NCBI GenBank assembly: GCA_004352715.1
Contig: SCFE01000064.1
Span: 1,590,226-1,654,225, forward strand
Length of the DNA stretch: 64,000 bases
Source of the DNA: Hofstenia miamia
Taxonomy: Eukaryota; Xenacoelomorpha; Acoela
Direction: 5' to 3'
Numbering within the stretch: the stretch's first letter is position 1; each line of letters begins with the position of its first letter. A program made the position numbers and the translations under genes. Positions 59,906 through 64,000 of the stretch are shown here, one piece after another. The notes under the pieces are model-generated. The model saw only the letters and a program-made list of their open reading frames with translations, searched no databases and was not told the origin of the DNA.

Positions 59906-61066
59906 ATGGAGCTATTTACAAGATACGGTGAGAAAACATTCATCAGCGAAGAGTCCCTTAGGGGCTATCTGGAGACCTTTCACAAACGAACCGCCAGAGA
60001 AAAGACTGAAAATGTTTTAAGAATTCAAGTTTATGTGGAAAATGCTATATCCGCGTTATTACCTCACTTAAACAAAATGGCGCCATTTCCATTTTATTTG
60101 AAGTCAACATGTGTCTTTGGAAGTATTTCAGATGGAACAATTCACCCCTTACATAAAGTTGCAGATGTGATTTTTCATTATGATATTGTTGTTAAGGAAA
60201 AATTTGTTTTCAAGGCGGCTAAAATCCCAAGTTATTTTATGGTCAAGCTGCCATATTACAAAGAAGGGGATTCAAGAGATCATTGGAGGGATTATCGATG
60301 TCCAGATTGGAAGTTTCTATCGCCATTAGCATTTATTGAAAAAATGCGAGCAGCCTTACGAAATGCAGTTGAAGACTACAACACTAAAAAGAAGGACACT
60401 CCTAACTACATTGCAGTAACATTTAATGAAGAAACATCTTCAGATGAATTTTGTCCATCGAGAATTTTTCTGGAGTTACCCGAAGTTCAATGGAAAATAT
60501 GCATTTTCACGGTGATTTCAAATAAGCAAGAAGTCAAATCAGCAGAAGACATGGAAGAGCAACAATCACGGGAAAATGGCAACAAATTTCCAACGATCGT
60601 TTGTCCATACATTCTTGATGAAAACATGGGAATTGATTTCTCCATTACTAAAGATTGGATAACACTAAACTACAAACGTGAAGAAAAGATCCTCCAAGCA
60701 ATGCAGTGTGCCGGTCGCGGAGAAAGATTCTTGCTAATAGCTATTTTTAAATCTTTTATTCAATATGAATCTAAGCTTTCATTCCTTACTTCGTATCAAA
60801 TTAAGACTGCAATGTGGCATTTATGTGATAAGGAAATTGATTCACATGGTTGGCAAAGAGATAAGCTTGATGTATGTTTTACTAGCTTTATTCAAATGCT
60901 AAAACAATTTTGTGCTGATAACTTCATGCCTGATTTCTTTAATGCTAAGAAGAATTTACTTGCTGGAGTTCACTCACAGACTTTAAAAAATGCAGCAGCT
61001 CGAATAGGACAGATGTTAAAATATGATAGCGTTCTTCTCAGAGCCCTAAAAATTAAAACCTCTTAA
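59906..61066 (+). CDS. Mab-21 domain (cGAS-like) protein, single exon, intact
   Basis: A 386-residue protein from ATG 59906 (in-frame stop TAA at 59897-59899; the GTG codon just before is not a likely start). It is a nucleotidyltransferase-fold protein of the Mab-21/cGAS family. N-terminal helix: residues 14-58. Core: V70-FGSISDGT-I79, the G-S...G-T nucleotide-binding turn, followed by KVADVIFHYDI (84-94). C-terminal Mab-21 helices: GRGERFLLIAIFKSF (270-284), LTSYQIKTAMWHLC (294-307), W316, and a final DFFNAKKNLLAG (343-354). The usual pair of acidic residues after the GS turn seems reduced: D87 is kept but the position two before it is Val, so catalysis is uncertain. cGAS-like receptors sense nucleic acid and make cyclic dinucleotides; other Mab-21 proteins are developmental. 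Which applies here is unknown. Intronless, and the only clean gene in the window. Confidence 0.93.
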   Translation: MELFTRYGEKTFISEESLRGYLETFHKRTAREKTENVLRIQVYVENAISALLPHLNKMAPFPFYLKSTCVFGSISDGTIHPLHKVADVIFHYDIVVKEKFVFKAAKIPSYFMVKLPYYKEGDSRDHWRDYRCPDWKFLSPLAFIEKMRAALRNAVEDYNTKKKDTPNYIAVTFNEETSSDEFCPSRIFLELPEVQWKICIFTVISNKQEVKSAEDMEEQQSRENGNKFPTIVCPYILDENMGIDFSITKDWITLNYKREEKILQAMQCAGRGERFLLIAIFKSFIQYESKLSFLTSYQIKTAMWHLCDKEIDSHGWQRDKLDVCFTSFIQMLKQFCADNFMPDFFNAKKNLLAGVHSQTLKNAAARIGQMLKYDSVLLRALKIKTS

Positions 61067-61077
61067 TGTAGTTAATC

Positions 61078-61083
61078 AATAAA
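61078..61083 (+). terminator. Polyadenylation signal AATAAA of the Mab-21 gene
   Basis: AATAAA starts 12 bases after the stop codon, so the 3' UTR could be very short. Other AATAAA-like words follow within 300 bp. Confidence 0.6.
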
Positions 61084-61899
61084 AATGTGCAATTTTATTT
61101 AAGGTTTATACCTCAAATACACTAAGGAATGTATGTCAAATGATCAATTCTGCACTTTAAATAACAATTTTATACATTTTTTGTATAAATGTAATTCATA
61201 TTGTGTTTATGCCAAGTTTCTCACGAAATGACAATAGAATGATTAGACTATGTAGTAATACAAATTCAAGTTCTAGACTAATTTCACTTCAAAAGATATG
61301 AAAAAATTTTATTTTCAAAACTTTCTAATAAAAGCCATATAAATTAAATAAAACCAACCAAATGGTTATGTCCAGGACAAGGCTGTGTCTCGGCTTTTGA
61401 GTATTAAGTCATTTTGAATGCTAATAGCCAAAGTTGGGCAGGAATTAAATACTTTTGAACACACACCCAATTTATATACAATATAGTTTGATTATATTAT
61501 CAATTAAATACGCCAGTAAGCTCAATACAGGGAACGTTTCATGATAAACATAACATGAAATCACATGAAGTGAAATCACAACACTAACACATTTTTAATT
61601 TTTTTTGTAGCATGCATTAGGCTTTGTGTGTGCAGAAATTTATTGATCCCAGTCTCATTTAATTCCATTGGTATTCTGAAATCCAGGGTCTGCATTTTTC
61701 ATCCTAGAGACTGCTATCATTATGTGGTCTCGTAGACCATAAACTGTATACTCATGGTGGAAGATATTTTAAAAACATTCAAAAGCTTTTTAATGAGAAC
61801 TTTGGAGAGGAACGTTTATCTGAGCGACATTGTATTATATTGTAACAATAGTCAAGACATTTGTGCAAAATGGAACTAAAATTCAAATTCAAGATATGC
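61084..61899. other. No gene seen
   Basis: AT-rich 3' flank of the Mab-21 gene. Confidence 0.45.
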
Positions 61900-62150
61900 C
61901 CTTTACAAAAGATGTTCAAAGAAAAGAAATAGCAGATAGTCCAAAAACTCAGTACTATTGACAATGGTAATAGGAACGCAGGCAGCGTGCAACTTCAGAA
62001 AGCGAATTCCACAGCCTAGAATCGCAGCATGGGAGCCGAACCTCCTAGAAGCCAAACTGGTTGATGTAGAAACAGGTATAAAAAGCTCAGCCGAGTCGGA
62101 TCGGGTCGAAGGTTGTTTCTTTTGATCGGGGCATGTTGGGTTAATCAATA
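61900..62150 (-). mobile_element. Probable LINE C-terminal scrap
   Basis: The minus strand reads SLASRRFGSHAAIL in one frame and WNSLSEVARC followed by a VFGLSAISFL-like end in another. This resembles the FxxxAPxLWNxLPxxxR C-terminus of L2/CR1-type LINEs with one frameshift. GC-richer than its flanks. Confidence 0.45.
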
Positions 62151-62324
62151 ACGTTGATATTAATTGCTGGTTACATGTATAGGTTTAAATACTACATTGA
62201 ACAATTGAAAAGGGTACTACATATAACTGCTTGGCCCCATGACAACCACTGCATAGCAAAAAATTTATTTTCCCACTACTAGCTAGCTAGTTATGTGTTA
62301 TATATTTTTATTTGTTTTAGTGTA

Positions 62325-62400
62325 GTCGTGTCAAACTTAGAAAGACGGATCGTGTACACATTTAATTTGCGTCGGGTCCAAAAAGTTTGACCCCGTTTCC
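62325..62400. repeat. Inverted-repeat segment, possible hAT-type end
   Basis: GTCAAACTT and AAGTTTGAC face each other about 50 bp apart within a GC-richer patch (GCGTCGGGTCC). It resembles subterminal sequence of hAT-like nonautonomous elements, but no terminal repeats or 8-bp target duplication were confirmed. Confidence 0.3.
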
Positions 62401-63875
62401 GTGCCTTCATTGGACTAGTCTTCTTCAACCATTAAACTATGAGCACAATGTTAAAGACATTTTTTCATATGTTTAAACAGCTTACAGCATCAAATAAAAA
62501 AAACCTGGTTTCAACAATATCGTGCCACTGCTCATTCTACATGAGTTTGTGTCCTGCAAAATATATTAATGCTATTGGACTCACTGTTCATTCAAATTAT
62601 AAGAATAATTTTGGTAGGATTTCACACAATACTTTTGTTTGGCATATTTAATTGACATCGGTGCAAGTACTTGCATATTCTCTTGAGCAGTTAACACTTG
62701 CTGACTAAACATAGTTATGAAGAATATATTAAATTGAAGTGCTATTACAAAATCAGTGATGCATTTAATTTCATTGAGTAACTTTCATTATGATAAATGA
62801 CTTAAAGAAAATTGTCCAATAACACTTATCAATAGAAATTAATAAATCATTGACATTTGCATAATATCTATTAGTGATAAAGTTGTTGCTTTGATAATTG
62901 AGCATCGAATACAGATAAATCAATTACTGCAGCCACTTAAATGTATTTGAAAAGTAATAATCGGAATTTGCTCTATTAACATTGCTAAAATTACATTTCA
63001 TTCTGAAATCGATTTCTTCTTCCTTATTACATTATGTTCTAATTACATTCAAACATATTATAGGCTCATATTATTGTGTTTATTAGTTACAGACATTCAT
63101 AATATTTTACAAAGAGACTTAAACATTATCCGTGCACTCTCAATACAAGAAGGATGAACTTTTAGATCCATTCGGAATTTACAGAATACTTATGTATTAT
63201 TAATACTAATATCACAACACCTACATTGATGAGATGTCTTACTACATTACAGATAAATTAATTCTCTCTACTCTAACATAATAAATTTATAAGCTCAGAT
63301 ATTTACCAATATATGTATCAATTTTTATCTTGTATTTATTTGCTTCCCAACTAGGATTGGTTGGAAGTATGTTTTCATAAACTATATAATTTTTTACATT
63401 TGAAAGTGATAAAATATTGAGTGCCTCAATGCGGGCTTCTGTTAGAAAGTGTTATATCTGGGGTAAAAATAGAATTAATGGTATTGATTGGTTTTATTGC
63501 TTTCTTAGTTCAAACCTTAGAAAAATATCAGATAGTTTTTGATATTTATTCATCAGAATTCTGAAAATTTCTCTTTTTTTATTTGTTATCAAAAACTTAA
63601 TCTTAGGCTGAAAGCCACAACCCTCAGCTAAAAATGAAATTTTTCTAAATTGTATTTTATTATTAAATGTACGTCAAACATATATTATTTAATTTACAAA
63701 GAAACTGTTTTCTTCAATATATTATGAAAATACAAAACAAAATTATATGAATAAGAACCCAGGCATATTATCACTCTCTCAATTTTAAACAAGGCAAAGT
63801 GAAGCTGGTATGCCACTAATGTGAATTTTTTATAATAATATCATTAATTAAATATGAATAATCATCAAGTTTTAG
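62401..63875. other. No gene seen
   Basis: AT-rich; likely intron or upstream region of the LIM exon at the window end. Confidence 0.45.
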
Positions 63876-64000
63876 AACAATATATAAAATTCAAGTCAAA
63901 GATCATTCATGAAAGCTGTTTCAAATGCAAAGAATGTGAAAATTCACTTCTGAATCAACCAGTTGGGAAGAATATTTATGGCGATCCAGTTCATTTGCTG
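63876..64000 (+). CDS. LIM-domain protein, partial exon cut by window end
   Basis: After acceptor AAGTTTTAG (63875) the plus strand is open to the end: IIHESCFKCKECENSLLNQP, then VGKNIYGDPVHLL. H-x2-C-x2-C-x2-C plus the following IYGDPVHLL is the second zinc-finger half of a LIM domain, and the next C-x2-C should lie just past 64000. Two bases before CAA at 63878 complete a codon from the previous exon. It is on the opposite strand from the LIM exon at 35 kb, so it is either a different gene or separated from it by an inversion or scaffolding error. Confidence 0.7.

Overview
AT-rich nuclear DNA from an invertebrate animal, in draft assembly. Animal origin is shown by a Mab-21/cGAS-like gene, LIM-domain exons with normal GT-AG borders, and R4/Dong-like, LINE and Tc1/mariner elements. 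(TA)n and (TTA)n tracts are common. Two gaps are exactly 1000 N and near-identical copies flank several smaller gaps, so it is a scaffold with unresolved haplotypes or repeats. I could not fix the phylum.

Layout. 0-2 kb: an unrecognised long open frame broken by gaps, then a 297-bp LTR-like repeat that recurs inverted at 41.5 kb. 3.2 kb: a 28S rRNA-derived scrap. 4.9-6.6 kb: a complete but disabled Tc1-type transposon and duplicated pieces of it. 7-9.4 kb: decayed coding-like segments and a repeated TTACGTGAC motif. 9.7-10.1 kb: the 3' end of a LINE with a (GATAA)n tail, seen again at 27.1 kb and, without the tail, at 45.9 kb. 12.5-13 kb: a mariner-like transposase remnant. 14.6-15.6 kb: two phase-compatible exons of a cysteine-rich protein gene (minus strand). 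18.4-22.5 kb: a LINE scrap, TTA tracts and a nearly full R4/Dong-like retrotransposon (minus strand) inserted in (TAA)n. 23.4 kb: a candidate plus-strand exon. 31.4-33.3 kb: a plus-strand LINE remnant carrying a 12-unit, 21-bp minisatellite. 35.0 kb: a LIM exon (minus). 43.0 kb: a candidate terminal exon (minus). 45-54 kb: a graveyard of LINE fragments on both strands. 54.06 kb: a compact GC-rich promoter-like cluster (CCAAT, CRE, E-box). 55.9-56.7 kb: a second mariner-like pseudogene. 59.9-61.1 kb: an intact single-exon Mab-21-domain gene, the best gene here. 63.9 kb: the start of another LIM exon, cut by the window end.

Most of the window is intron, intergenic DNA and dead transposons; there is no operon-like organisation. 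The items most worth following are the Mab-21/cGAS-like protein with a reduced metal site, the TAA-embedded R4/Dong element with internal TAA replacements and a possible 5' ribozyme, the unclassified cysteine-rich gene, and the promoter-like island.
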